A stretch of DNA of 64,000 nucleotides. Source: Hyphomicrobiales bacterium. Lineage in GTDB: Bacteria > Pseudomonadota > Alphaproteobacteria > Rhizobiales > Phreatobacteraceae. A program made the position numbers and the translations under genes. Each line of letters opens with the position of its first letter. Position 1 is the stretch's first letter. The notes under the pieces are model-generated. The model made no database searches. It had not been told where the DNA came from and was given only the letters and a program-made list of their open reading frames with translations. The DNA lies in assembly GCA_017304475.1 (NCBI GenBank), contig JAFKKV010000036.1, positions 1 to 64,000 of the forward strand. Reading direction: 5' to 3'. Positions 1 through 10,049 of this stretch are shown piece after piece.

Positions 1-1000
1 CGCTGGGTGACCGCGAGATTGGCGCTCGCATAGGTGACGGCATAGTTCGCGGAGGCCGCCAGGGTGCCCTGGGTGACGGCATAGCTGCCGACATTGCTGG
101 TGCCGGTGGCCGAGGTCGCGAGGCTGCCGGAGAGGCTGTCATTGTTGACGAGCGAGCCTGATGTCACCTGCCAGGTGAGCGCCGGATTGGCGTCGCCATA
201 GACCCGGCTCAGCGTGTCGGCGGTCACCGTGATGGCGCGCTGGGTGACGGTGAGATTGGCGCTCGCATAGGTGACGGCATAGTTCGCGGAGGCCGCCAGG
301 GTGCCCTGCGTGATGGCATAGCTGCCGACATTGCTGGTGCCGGTGGCCGAGGTCGCGAGGTTGCCGGCGAGGCTGTCATTGTTGACGAGCGAGCCTGATG
401 TGACGTGCCAGGTGAGGGCCGGATTGGCGTCGCCATAGGCCCGGCTCAGCGTGTCGGCGGTCACCGTGATGGCACGCTGGGTGACGGCGAGATTGGCGCT
501 CGCATAGGTGATGGCATAGTTGCCGTTGCCGAGCGTGCCCAAGGTGATGGCATAGGTGCCGACACCGGATGTGGCGGTCGCCGTGGTCGCGAGACTGCCG
601 GTAAGGCTGTCGCCGTTGATGAGCGAACCCGCGGTCAGCTGCCAGGTGAGAGCCGGGTTGGCGTCGCCATAGATGCGGCTCCTGGCATCGGCGGCGATGC
701 TGATGACGCGCTGGGTGACCGAGAGATTGGCGCCGACATAGGTGATGGCGTAGTTCGACGAGGCCGCCAGGGTGCCCTGCGTGATGGCGTAGCTGCCGAC
801 ATTGCTGATGCCGGTGGCCGAGGTCGCGAGGCTGCCTGTGATGCTGTCATTGTTGACCAGGGAGCCCGAGGTCAGCTGCCAGGTGAGCGCCGGATTGAGG
901 TCGCCATAGGTCCGGCTCTTGGCATCGACCGTGACGGTCAGCGGGCGTGGGGCGATCGTGATCGCACTGTCCAGATAGAGGATGCGATAACTGGTTCCCG
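1..1000 (-). repeat. Tandem MBG-domain repeats, about 237 bp per unit
   Basis: The block around GCCGGATTGGCGTCGCC recurs near 181, 418, 651 and 889, giving units of roughly 234-240 bp (about 79 codons). Units one and two are nearly identical at the DNA level. The third is a little shorter because it lacks part of the AASxNYA segment, and the fourth is more diverged. The array begins inside the adhesin gene and continues off the left edge, so the total copy number is unknown. Confidence 0.85.
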
Positions 1001-4000
1001 ACGCGGTGACGGCGCTCGTGCCGCTGATGGCCGCGGCATAGCTGCCGACATTCGAGGCGGTGGTGGCCGCGCTCGACCAGGTCCCGAGGCTGGTGACCGT
1101 GTCGCCGGCATGCAGGCCGGCATAGGTGATGAACGGGGTGGGGCCGGTCTCGCCATAGAGACGCGTCGCCGATGCCAGGGAGACGGCCAGCGTATTGGTC
1201 AGGCTGTAGAATGTCGGGTAATTGGCTGTCGCGGAGCCGCCCTGGCCGGCCTGGTTTGGCGGCACCCAGACGGTGGCGAAATCCCAGCCGGTATAGGTGG
1301 TCGCGTAGGTCGACAGGTTCTGCAGCTGGGCGGTGGTCAGGCCCGTGCCGCCGAAGGTGCCGCCGTCATAACGGCCCATGCCGCCGGCCGGACCCGTGGT
1401 CGTGTTCCAGAAGCTCGACTGCACGGTTCCGCCGGACAGCAGGCCGACCAGCCCGCCCCGGTTCGCGCCGGTCACCGAGCCGGTGGCATAGGTCTGCGAG
1501 ATCGTTCCATAGGTGTTGTCGCCGACAAGGCCGCCGACATATCGATTGCCTTTCACCGCGCCGGTGGCATAGGCCTGCGACAGCGTGCCGCCGAACATCA
1601 GGCCGACCAGGCCGCCTGTGGTGGTGGTGTTGCTGCTGAGCGAGGTGACCGAGCCGGTCGCGTAGACGCGGGTCATCGCTGCGTCATAGGTGGCCCCGAC
1701 CAGCCCCCCTGCGTAATAGGAATGCTGGATGACCGCGCCGGTGGCGTAGGAATCGGTGATCGTGCTTACGGTGCCGTTCATCGCGCCGAGACGCCCCACC
1801 AGGCCGCCGACCTGGTAGTAGCCATCGACGGTTCCCGTGGCATAGGAGCCGGTGATCGAGGCCGTGCTGCCGTTGTTCGCGCTCACTCCGGCGAGGCCGC
1901 CGACGCCTTGGCCCTCGGCGGTGACCGCGCCCGTGGCATAGGAATTGACGATGATCGCCTCGTTGCGGCCGACCAGTCCGCCAATGCCTTCTCCGTCCGA
2001 GGCACTGTTCGATACCGCTCCCGAGGCATAGGAATTGCTGATCGTGCCGCGGTAGCTGTAGCCGACGAGACCGCCGATATTGCTCATGGTGCCGGACACG
2101 GTGGCGCTCGACCAGGCGCCGGTGATGGTGCCGGTATCGCTCATGCCGACTAGCGCGCCGATATTGCGGTTGCCCGTGATGGCGCCGCCGCTGAGGCCGA
2201 TATTGCTGATCTTGCCCGGACCGGACGATGTGCCGACGAGCACTCCGATCAGCCCCACCGATTCCGCGCTGGGACGGTTGATGACCAGGCCCGAGACGGT
2301 GTGGCCGGCGCCGTCCAGGCCGCCGGAAAAGCCCGTGACGCCGTCGCCGATCGGCTTGAAGCCGGCACCGCCATTCCAGCCGCTGGTGCCGGAGGCCGTG
2401 ATGTCATTGGCGAGCGTCCAGGAGGCGGAGAGCATGGCCGCGGACGAACCGACGCCCTGCAGGCCGTAGATGTCGGTCAGCCGGTAGGGGCTGGCGCTGC
2501 TGCCGTCGCCGCCGGCGACGCGCAGGAACGAGCCGCCATTGATCGTGAAGCTGGCGGCGGAAAAGCTGGGAAGGGCGGCGGTGTTCTGGGCCCAATTGCC
2601 GCTGGTCAAGGTGAAGCTGTCGACCGACACGCCGGCGCTCGCCGTAATCGCGCCGCCGGCGGCGAGCGTCAGGCCGCCGGATGTCGCGGTGACGGCGCTG
2701 TTGATGGCGATGCCGCCGGCCGCGTTCAGCGTCAGGATCCCGGCCGACGACCAGGACAGCGCCGTTGCCACCGTGATGTTGCCGGCTTGCGCGCCGCCGG
2801 ATCCGGTGGAGATCGTGACATTGCCGAGCGCGAGCTGGCTGGTGAGCGTCGTGACGTTGATGACGCTGTCATTGCCGGTCGCGGTGAAGCCGGACTGGTT
2901 GGCATCGGCGCCGGTCGAGATCGTGACGTTGTAGGGATCGAGCAGCAGCGTGCCGAAGCGGCCGAGGGCGGCGCGCAGATCGGCCATTCCGGTGAAGGCG
3001 AGATGAGCCTTGCCGGAGACCTCGGCAAAGCCGCCATCGCCACCCTGCGTCCCGCCGAGGGCCGAGATGGTGCCGGCGAAGCGGGTGTCCCGGTCCGACC
3101 AGACGATGACGCGGCCGCCGTCGCCGGTGCGCCCGGCATCGGCCCGGATGGTGGTCGCGGCATCGATCGCGACGGTCTCGGCACGGGGCAGGGATCCGCC
3201 GCCCTGATAGTCGCCGCCGATGCGGACCTGGCCGCCGCCGGTCGCGCCGGAGGCGTCGAGCCGCGCGTCGGAAAGCGCGATGATCCGGCCGGTGATGGTG
3301 ATGCCGCCGCCGGAGCCGGTCGGGTTCGATGCGTCGATGCGGCCGGTGGCCGATACCGTTCCACCTGCGCCGCCATCGACGATGACGGTGCCGGCCTTGC
3401 CCGCCCGCGCCGCGCGGGTGGCGGTTCGCCCGGATGGGCGCGGGCTGGCGCCGGCCGGCGCGGCGGCGGACTGCGGCCGGGAAGCCCGGGCATTCGTTCC
3501 CGCTCTCGCCGGTGGCTCGCCGAAACGGACGCCGTCGGCGGTGCGGGCGATGCCGCCGGCCTCGATCGAGCCTCCGAGCTGGATCGCCGCGCGCGCGACA
3601 TCGGCCGTGGTCGCGGCGCGAGCTTCGACGCGCCCACCCTGGGCCTGGATCCGGCCGGTCTGGCGGATCAGGGCCTGGGTCCGGTCCGGATCGCTTGTTG
3701 GCACCGACACGGTGAGGAAGCCGTCGCCCTCGACATCGATCGAGACGCGCTCGCCGGAGCCGAGGCCGACGCGCCCGCCGGGGGCCGCGATCGTTCCCTC
3801 ATTGGTCACCCGTCCGCCGATCAGCACGGCGTCGCCGCCGCCGCGCACGCGGATGGTGCCCTGATTGGTCACGCTGGCCGACTGGCCGTTGCCGGCATAG
3901 CGGCGGCGGCCGGCCATGAAGTCGCCGTCGCCGGTGTCGAGGGTCGAAGCGGTGAAGCCGGCGGTGTGGACGATTCCGCTCGGCGTGATCAGGATGCCGT

Positions 4001-4436
4001 TGGGATTGACCAGATAGACCTGTCCATTGGCCTGGATCTGGCCGGCGATGGTCGAGCCGGCGGTGCCGGTCACCCGGTTGAGCGTGGCGGCGCCGGCGCC
4101 AGGCTGCTGGAACGTGACCCGGCCGCCTTGGCCGACGGAGAAGGCGTCCCAATTGATGACGGCGCGCTGGGACGACTGGTTGACGGTCAGCGAGCCCGCT
4201 TGCGGCGTACCGATATTCGCCGTTCCGCTCGCCACCGTGCCGCCGGTCGGCAGCGTCTGGGCCCGCACGAGACTGGCGCCCGCCGGCATCAGGCCGGCGC
4301 AGAGCGCGGCGATGGAAACGGAACGGCTCAGCCGATGCCTTGGGGCCGCGCGATATGGGGGAGCCGGCGCCGGGTGGACTGCGATCCGCAGGGCCTGTGC
4401 AAGGCCAAACCTTGTCTCCATCCGGCCTACGCGCAT
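1..4436 (-). CDS. Two-partner-secretion exoprotein / filamentous haemagglutinin-like adhesin, C-terminus beyond the window
   Basis: The minus strand stays open from an ATG at 4436 to the left edge, so at least 1478 residues are encoded and the C-terminus is missing. Spot translation at several points stays in one frame. The N-terminus is a long signal peptide: a basic segment, then a hydrophobic stretch ending near residue 60. A TPS secretion domain follows, with INWDAF near residue 92 and the diagnostic NPNGI near residue 143. The middle is beta-helical, Gly/Thr/Ala-rich sequence. Between about 2240 and 1420 there are repeated GLUG motifs (IGGLVG followed by S-YATG). From about 1160 to the edge there are tandem MBG-type domains marked by YGDANPALTW. 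TpsA proteins of this build cross the outer membrane through a TpsB porin and mediate adhesion or contact inhibition. No TpsB partner is visible here. An alternative ATG lies at 4421. Confidence 0.85.
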   Translation of the reverse strand, partial: MRVGRMETRFGLAQALRIAVHPAPAPPYRAAPRHRLSRSVSIAALCAGLMPAGASLVRAQTLPTGGTVASGTANIGTPQAGSLTVNQSSQRAVINWDAFSVGQGGRVTFQQPGAGAATLNRVTGTAGSTIAGQIQANGQVYLVNPNGILITPSGIVHTAGFTASTLDTGDGDFMAGRRRYAGNGQSASVTNQGTIRVRGGGDAVLIGGRVTNEGTIAAPGGRVGLGSGERVSIDVEGDGFLTVSVPTSDPDRTQALIRQTGRIQAQGGRVEARAATTADVARAAIQLGGSIEAGGIARTADGVRFGEPPARAGTNARASRPQSAAAPAGASPRPSGRTATRAARAGKAGTVIVDGGAGGTVSATGRIDASNPTGSGGGITITGRIIALSDARLDASGATGGGQVRIGGDYQGGGSLPRAETVAIDAATTIRADAGRTGDGGRVIVWSDRDTRFAGTISALGGTQGGDGGFAEVSGKAHLAFTGMADLRAALGRFGTLLLDPYNVTISTGADANQSGFTATGNDSVINVTTLTSQLALGNVTISTGSGGAQAGNITVATALSWSSAGILTLNAAGGIAINSAVTATSGGLTLAAGGAITASAGVSVDSFTLTSGNWAQNTAALPSFSAASFTINGGSFLRVAGGDGSSASPYRLTDIYGLQGVGSSAAMLSASWTLANDITASGTSGWNGGAGFKPIGDGVTGFSGGLDGAGHTVSGLVINRPSAESVGLIGVLVGTSSGPGKISNIGLSGGAITGNRNIGALVGMSDTGTITGAWSSATVSGTMSNIGGLVGYSYRGTISNSYASGAVSNSASDGEGIGGLVGRNEAIIVNSYATGAVTAEGQGVGGLAGVSANNGSTASITGSYATGTVDGYYQVGGLVGRLGAMNGTVSTITDSYATGAVIQHSYYAGGLVGATYDAAMTRVYATGSVTSLSSNTTTTGGLVGLMFGGTLSQAYATGAVKGNRYVGGLVGDNTYGTISQTYATGSVTGANRGGLVGLLSGGTVQSSFWNTTTGPAGGMGRYDGGTFGGTGLTTAQLQNLSTYATTYTGWDFATVWVPPNQAGQGGSATANYPTFYSLTNTLAVSLASATRLYGETGPTPFITYAGLHAGDTVTSLGTWSSAATTASNVGSYAAAISGTSAVTASGTSYRILYLDSAITIAPRPLTVTVDAKSRTYGDLNPALTWQLTSGSLVNNDSITGSLATSATGISNVGSYAITQGTLAASSNYAITYVGANLSVTQRVISIAADARSRIYGDANPALTWQLTAGSLINGDSLTGSLATTATATSGVGTYAITLGTLGNGNYAITYASANLAVTQRAITVTADTLSRAYGDANPALTWHVTSGSLVNNDSLAGNLATSATGTSNVGSYAITQGTLAASANYAVTYASANLTVTQRAITVTADTLSRVYGDANPALTWQVTSGSLVNNDSLSGSLATSATGTSNVGSYAVTQGTLAASANYAVTYASANLAVTQ

Positions 4437-4790
4437 CACCGACCGCCCCACCTGTTGCCGCGGGCCTCTCGCGCCCCGTCCGGGAAGCGACTTGCCATGG
4501 TGCGGTCTGAGGCGTCTTCTCACCCGGCGCATGGGCATTCAGAATCAGTCTGCGCCGGCTTACTTTCGAGTCTTCCCGGCTGTTTCGCGGTCAGGAGCAC
4601 CCCATCAGGCCGACCGGAACGCAAGCCGCGCGGGCCGGGCGCGGGCTTCCCCACCGCTCGCGCGATGCCGGGCAGACCTGGGGCCATGGCATGCCGGGCG
4701 GCGCGGCGGGCCCGGTTGCAAGTCAGGTGGCCTTGTCTACTGTGACGAGCGGCTTTGGCCGAGGCCTCTCGCACTGGATGGGGAATGGAC
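4437..4790. other. Divergent intergenic region between adhesin and MBL hydrolase genes
   Basis: This 354-bp stretch separates two genes that read away from each other, so it should hold both promoters. I see no clear sigma-70 boxes, no strong hairpin and no convincing small ORF. Open frames crossing it are mirror images of the adhesin frame or have no ribosome binding site. The best local signal is GGATGGGGA just before the ATG at 4791, which sets the start of the hydrolase. Confidence 0.5.
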
Positions 4791-5777
4791 ATGGTGACCC
4801 GTCGCGGAATGTTGTCCGGCAGCGCAGCGATGGTGGCGGCAGGCGGGATCCTGTCACACCAGTCGACCGCCCGCGCCGCTGCGCCGATCGTCGGCAAGCA
4901 GGCTCCCGGCTTCTACCGCTACAAGGTCGGCGCCTTCGAGGTCACCGTCGTCGCAGACGGCGCCTTGGCATTCCCGGTCGAGAATTTCGTCTTGAATGCG
5001 ACGGCGGAGCAGGTGAAGGCGGCGCTTGCGGCGGCTTTTCGCGGCACCGATGCCTTGTCGGTTCCCTTCTCGCCGGTTGTCGTCAATACCGGCTCGAAAC
5101 TGATCCTGATCGATACGGGCCTTGGCGATGCCGCCTTCGAGCGCAGCAAGGGCATGATCGGGCAATTCGCGACCAATCTGAAGGCGGCCGGCCTTGAGCG
5201 CTCCGCCATCGATGCCGTGGTGATCTCGCATTTCCACATCGATCATGTCGACGGCCTGCTCACGGCCGATGGCAAGCCGGCCTTCCCGAATGCCCAGATC
5301 TTCGTGCCGGCCGCCGAATGGAAATACTGGATGGACGACGGCGAGATGAGCCGGGCGCCGAAGGGCCGGATCGAGGGCTTGTTCCGCAACACCCGGCGGA
5401 TCTTTGGCGCGCTCGGCGGCAATGTGATGCCTTACGATGCGGGCAAGGAGGTCGTGCCCGGGCTCACCGCCGTTGCGACGCCGGGCCATTCCGTCGGCCA
5501 TGCGTCCTTCGTGCTGTCGTCCGGCGCCAGCAGCGTCTTCATTCAAGGCGACGTGGCCCATATTCCCGTGCTGTTCGTGGCCAATCCCGGCTGGCATGCC
5601 GCGATCGACCAGGACCCGGCCATGGCCGAAGCGACGCGCCGCAAGGTCTATGACATGCTGGTGGCCGAGAAGATGCTGGTCCAGGGTTTCCATTACCCGT
5701 TTCCGGCTCTCGCTCATGTCGAGCGGACCGCCAGCGGTTATCGCGAAGTCCTGGTGCCCTGGAACGCCAATATCTAG
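4791..5777 (+). CDS. Tat-exported MBL-fold metallo-hydrolase
   Basis: This 328-residue protein starts with MVTRRGML followed by an Ala/Gly-rich hydrophobic stretch, a twin-arginine signal peptide, so the folded enzyme probably acts in the periplasm. The metallo-beta-lactamase motif HFHIDH is near residue 147. Further metal-ligand motifs are TPGHSVGH near 231, GDVAH near 252 and a late GFHYPFP near 298. Such enzymes hydrolyse esters, lactones or thioesters using two zinc ions, and the substrate cannot be told from the motifs. I prefer ATG 4791 because GGATGGGGA lies 6 nt upstream and the Tat motif then sits at the extreme N-terminus. ATG 4785 and TTG 4755 are in-frame alternatives. It stands alone between the adhesin and the convergent dgoD. 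Confidence 0.8.
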   Translation: MVTRRGMLSGSAAMVAAGGILSHQSTARAAAPIVGKQAPGFYRYKVGAFEVTVVADGALAFPVENFVLNATAEQVKAALAAAFRGTDALSVPFSPVVVNTGSKLILIDTGLGDAAFERSKGMIGQFATNLKAAGLERSAIDAVVISHFHIDHVDGLLTADGKPAFPNAQIFVPAAEWKYWMDDGEMSRAPKGRIEGLFRNTRRIFGALGGNVMPYDAGKEVVPGLTAVATPGHSVGHASFVLSSGASSVFIQGDVAHIPVLFVANPGWHAAIDQDPAMAEATRRKVYDMLVAEKMLVQGFHYPFPALAHVERTASGYREVLVPWNANI

Positions 5778-5893
5778 CAGCCGCGTGCGGGCCGGAAGGC
5801 TGCGCGATCAGGCATCAGGCTCGCATCAGGCTCTCGGCGGCAAGGAGGCGGTACGGGTCGCAGCCGCCGGCGCTCCGGCCGTTTTCGACTGCG

Positions 5894-7042
5894 TCACCAT
5901 TCCGCGAAACTGCCGTCGGCGTGGCGCCAGATCGGGTTTCGCCAGCGGTGGCCCTGGGCGGCCTGGCGGCGGACGACATCCTCGTCGATCTCGATACCGA
6001 GACCGGGTCCGTGCGGAATGGCGATGAACCCGTCCTGATAGGCGAAAACCGAGGGATCCTTGACGTAGTCGAGCAGCTCGTTGCCCTGGTTGTAGTGAAT
6101 GCCGAGGCTCTGTTCCTGGATGAAGGCGTTGTAGCACACGGCATCCAGCTGCAGGTTCGCGGCGAGCGCGATCGGTCCGAGCGGGCAATGCAGCGCCAGC
6201 GCCACGTCATAGGCTTCCGCCATGGCCGCGATCTTGCGCGTCTCGGTAATGCCTCCGGCGTGAGACGGATCGGGCTGGATGATGTCCACGCCGCCTCCGG
6301 ACAGCACATGCTTGAAGTCCCAGCGCGAGAACAGCCGTTCGCCGAGCGCGATCGGCGTGCTGCAATGGCCGGCGATCTCCTTCAGCGCCTCCGCATTCTC
6401 GCTGAGCACGGGCTCCTCGATGAACATCAGCTTGAACGGCTCGAGCGCCTTGACCAGGACCTTGGCCATCGGCCGGTGAACGCGGCCGTGGAAATCCACC
6501 GCGATCCCGACATGTGGGCCGACGGCGTCGCGTACCGCACCGACATTGGCCAGGATGGCGTCGATCTTGGCGTGGCTGTCGACGAATTGCAGCTCCTCCG
6601 CGCCGTTCATCTTGACCGCCGTGAAACCGCGCGCGACGACCTCCCGGGCCGCGTTCGCGACATCGGAGGGGCGATCTCCGCCGACCCAGGAATAGACCCG
6701 GATGCGCTCACGGCAGGGGCCGCCCAGGAGCTGGTGCACGGGTACGCCCAGCGCCTTGCCCTTGATGTCCCAGAGCGCCTGGTCGATGCCGGCGATGGCG
6801 CTCATATGCACCGCACCGCCGCGATAGAAGCCGCCGCGATACATGACCGTCCAATGATCCTCGATCAGGAACGGGTCCTTGCCGATCAGATAGTCCGCGA
6901 GCTCAGCGACCGCGGTGGCGGTCGTATGCGCGCGTCCCTCGACGATCGGTTCGCCCCAACCGGAAATGCCCTCGTCGGTCTCGATCTTGAGAAACAGCCA
7001 GCGCGGCGGGACGATATAGGTGGTGAGTGCGGTGATCTTCAT
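5894..7042 (-). CDS. dgoD: D-galactonate dehydratase
   Basis: This 382-residue enolase-superfamily enzyme has the same length as E. coli DgoD and matches it closely from memory: an MKIT..TTY start, FLKIETDEG, a YRGGFYRGG-like segment, AIAGIDQALWDIKGK and YSWVGGDRP. It would dehydrate D-galactonate to 2-keto-3-deoxygalactonate in the cytoplasm. Metal-ligand motifs in order are VDFHG, FIEEP and ALGER. The general-base histidine sits in HCPLGPIALA, and the family C-terminal WRNP.WRH..GS.AEW is intact. It is the last gene of the leftward transporter operon, 15 bp after the ATPase gene. dgoK and dgoA lie in the rightward arm of the same island, so the whole De Ley-Doudoroff route is encoded here. 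Confidence 0.93.
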   Translation of the reverse strand: MKITALTTYIVPPRWLFLKIETDEGISGWGEPIVEGRAHTTATAVAELADYLIGKDPFLIEDHWTVMYRGGFYRGGAVHMSAIAGIDQALWDIKGKALGVPVHQLLGGPCRERIRVYSWVGGDRPSDVANAAREVVARGFTAVKMNGAEELQFVDSHAKIDAILANVGAVRDAVGPHVGIAVDFHGRVHRPMAKVLVKALEPFKLMFIEEPVLSENAEALKEIAGHCSTPIALGERLFSRWDFKHVLSGGGVDIIQPDPSHAGGITETRKIAAMAEAYDVALALHCPLGPIALAANLQLDAVCYNAFIQEQSLGIHYNQGNELLDYVKDPSVFAYQDGFIAIPHGPGLGIEIDEDVVRRQAAQGHRWRNPIWRHADGSFAEW

Positions 7043-7057
7043 GGCCGTATCGCCGGG

Positions 7058-8245
<1,188 letters not shown>

Positions 8246-8265
8246 GGGTGTTTCCTGGAGCGCCG

Positions 8266-9096
8266 TCAGCCTTTGACGCTGCCGGCGGTCATGCCGGCGA
8301 CGACGTAACGCTGCACGAAGAGGTAGAAGATCACGGCCGGGAGGGTGTAGAGAATGCCGACCGCCATGACCGAATGGACCGGCGTCGACAGCTCGCCGAC
8401 GAAACTGGCGAGCCCGACGGAGGCGGTCCGCAGGCTCTCGCTGCTGACCAGGGTCTGCGCGAAGACATATTCGTTCCAGCCGTGGAAGAACGCGATCACC
8501 GCCGCGGCGGCGAGCGTCGGCGCGACGACCGGCACGACGATGGCGAGCACGATGTCGAGGCGCGAGCATCCGTCGATCCGGGCCGCCTCCTCGACTTCGA
8601 GCGGGACGCCGTCGATGGCCCCCTTCAGGATCCAGGTGATGACAGGCACGGTGAAGGCCGTGTTCGCGAGGATCAGCCCGGTCAGGCTGTTGAGCAAGGA
8701 CAACTGGCCGAAGACCGCATAGAGCGGCACGACCAGCATGGCTTCCGGCAACATCTGCGTGGCGAAGAGCGCGAAACCGAGCCCCGCCTTGCCGCGAAAC
8801 TTGAAGCGCGACAGGGCATAGGCCGGCAAGAGCGCCAGGAGGATGCTGAGGACCGTCGTGCCCGCCGCCACGATGGCACTGTTGACCAGCCAGGTCGCAA
8901 CCGGGATCGTCCGGAAAGCTTCGTGATAGACCCCGATCTGGGACAGGTCTGGCGATAAGCGGGGGCTCTTGGCAAACAGTTCGGCCGAGGGTGTCAGCGA
9001 CGTGACGAACATCCAGTAGAGCGGGAAGGCCGCCGCGCCGAGCAGCGCGAGGACCGTGATGAGCCGCAAGGCGTGGCGCCAGGAACCGGTGATCAT
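8266..9096 (-). CDS. Carbohydrate ABC transporter permease (MalG-like)
   Basis: This 276-residue inner-membrane protein has about six predicted membrane spans. It carries the EAA loop EEAARIDGCSR followed by PVVAPTLAAAAVIAFFHGWN, which contacts the ATPase. The N-terminal span (LITVLALLGAAAFPLYWM) and the large loop after it are typical of CUT1-family MalG partners. Its ATG at 9096 overlaps the stop of the upstream permease by 4 bp, indicating translational coupling. It forms the translocation channel with the product of 9093-10001. Confidence 0.88.
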   Translation of the reverse strand: MITGSWRHALRLITVLALLGAAAFPLYWMFVTSLTPSAELFAKSPRLSPDLSQIGVYHEAFRTIPVATWLVNSAIVAAGTTVLSILLALLPAYALSRFKFRGKAGLGFALFATQMLPEAMLVVPLYAVFGQLSLLNSLTGLILANTAFTVPVITWILKGAIDGVPLEVEEAARIDGCSRLDIVLAIVVPVVAPTLAAAAVIAFFHGWNEYVFAQTLVSSESLRTASVGLASFVGELSTPVHSVMAVGILYTLPAVIFYLFVQRYVVAGMTAGSVKG

Positions 9097-10001
9097 GGCG
9101 CAACCCCGCGGCTGCGCGCCATGCGCTTTTCGAGCACGAAATAGACCGAGGTCACGACGAGCGCGATGGACAGGCCGATCATGCCGACGGCCGCCGCGGG
9201 ACCGAGTTCCCGGTAGACGAAGCCCTGGCGATACAGTTCGATGACGAGGGTGTTGGTGGCCCCGATCGGCCCGCCCTGGGTCATCAGCCAGATCAGGTCG
9301 AAGCGCCTGAGCGACCAGATCGTCACGAACAGCGCGAGCAGCGCGACGGTCGGCTGAATGGTCGGCCAGGTGACCGTCTTGAAGATGCTGAGCCGATCGG
9401 CGCCGTCGATGATGGCCGCCTCACGCAATTCCGCGGAAACGCCTTGCAGCGCGGCCAGAATGACGACGCAGGAGAAGGGGAAGATCTGCCAGACGGTGGT
9501 GATCAGGATGGCGGGCAAGGCCAATGACGGATTGTCGAGCCAGTTTTCATGGCCCGAGGCGAGGCCGAGCGCCCGCTGGGCATGGCTGAAAATGCCGTAT
9601 TGCGCGTTCATCATCCAGGTGAAGATCAGCGCGACCGCCACCGGCGGCGCCGCCCATGGCAAGGTGACCAGGGCGCGCGCCACGCCACGCCCCCTGAAGG
9701 GCGCATCGAGAAGCAGCGCGGCGAGGAGCCCCGTTCCGATCGCGAGCACGACACAGGACACGGTGTAGATCGCGGTGGTTGCCAGCGCGCCCCGGAAGTC
9801 GCCGATCTCGAAGAGATCACGATAATTGTCGAGGCCGACGAAACGGCCGTCCCTCGGTGTCAGGAGCGGCGTCGCCGTGAAGCTGAGAAGGAACTCCTCG
9901 AAGAGAGGATAGGCCTGGAACACCAGGAGATAGAGCACGATCGGCGCCGCGAAGAGATAGGGCGTCCACCGGCTTCCGTCGAGTTGGGCGTGGTGGGTCA
10001 T
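9093..10001 (-). CDS. Carbohydrate ABC transporter permease (MalF-like)
   Basis: This 302-residue membrane protein has the typical start W.PYLFAAPIVLYLLVFQAYPL and the EAA motif REAAIIDGADRLSIFKTVTWP. It is the MalF-type half of a CUT1 sugar importer, paired with the MalG-type protein whose gene overlaps its end. I chose ATG 10001 (MTHHAQLDG). An in-frame TTG at 10031 would add ten residues, and neither start has a strong Shine-Dalgarno sequence. The gene lies 48 bp downstream of the solute-binding-protein gene, a common arrangement in which the binding protein is made in excess. Confidence 0.86.
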   Translation of the reverse strand: MTHHAQLDGSRWTPYLFAAPIVLYLLVFQAYPLFEEFLLSFTATPLLTPRDGRFVGLDNYRDLFEIGDFRGALATTAIYTVSCVVLAIGTGLLAALLLDAPFRGRGVARALVTLPWAAPPVAVALIFTWMMNAQYGIFSHAQRALGLASGHENWLDNPSLALPAILITTVWQIFPFSCVVILAALQGVSAELREAAIIDGADRLSIFKTVTWPTIQPTVALLALFVTIWSLRRFDLIWLMTQGGPIGATNTLVIELYRQGFVYRELGPAAAVGMIGLSIALVVTSVYFVLEKRMARSRGVAP

Positions 10002-10049
10002 GGTGTTGCTCGGTGCAGCGCGGGGCGTCAAGCGCGCCCCGGATCGGCG

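Noticed and set aside
1..1000. CRISPR array considered for the regular repeats
   Set aside because: The units are 237 bp, lie inside one open reading frame and encode MBG domains. There are no short spacers.
405..2153. Long plus-strand open frame of 582 codons
   Set aside because: It is the exact antisense of the adhesin repeat region. The product is Arg/Gly/Ala-rich low-complexity sequence with no motifs and no ribosome binding site.
2301..4745. Plus-strand open frame of 814 codons
   Set aside because: Same reason: it mirrors the adhesin frame and its composition is that of a GC-rich shadow.
8246..9103. Upstream extension of the sugar ABC ATPase frame
   Set aside because: The extension reads Arg/Ala/Pro-rich sequence overlapping the permease gene. 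The ABC domain starts normally at 8245.
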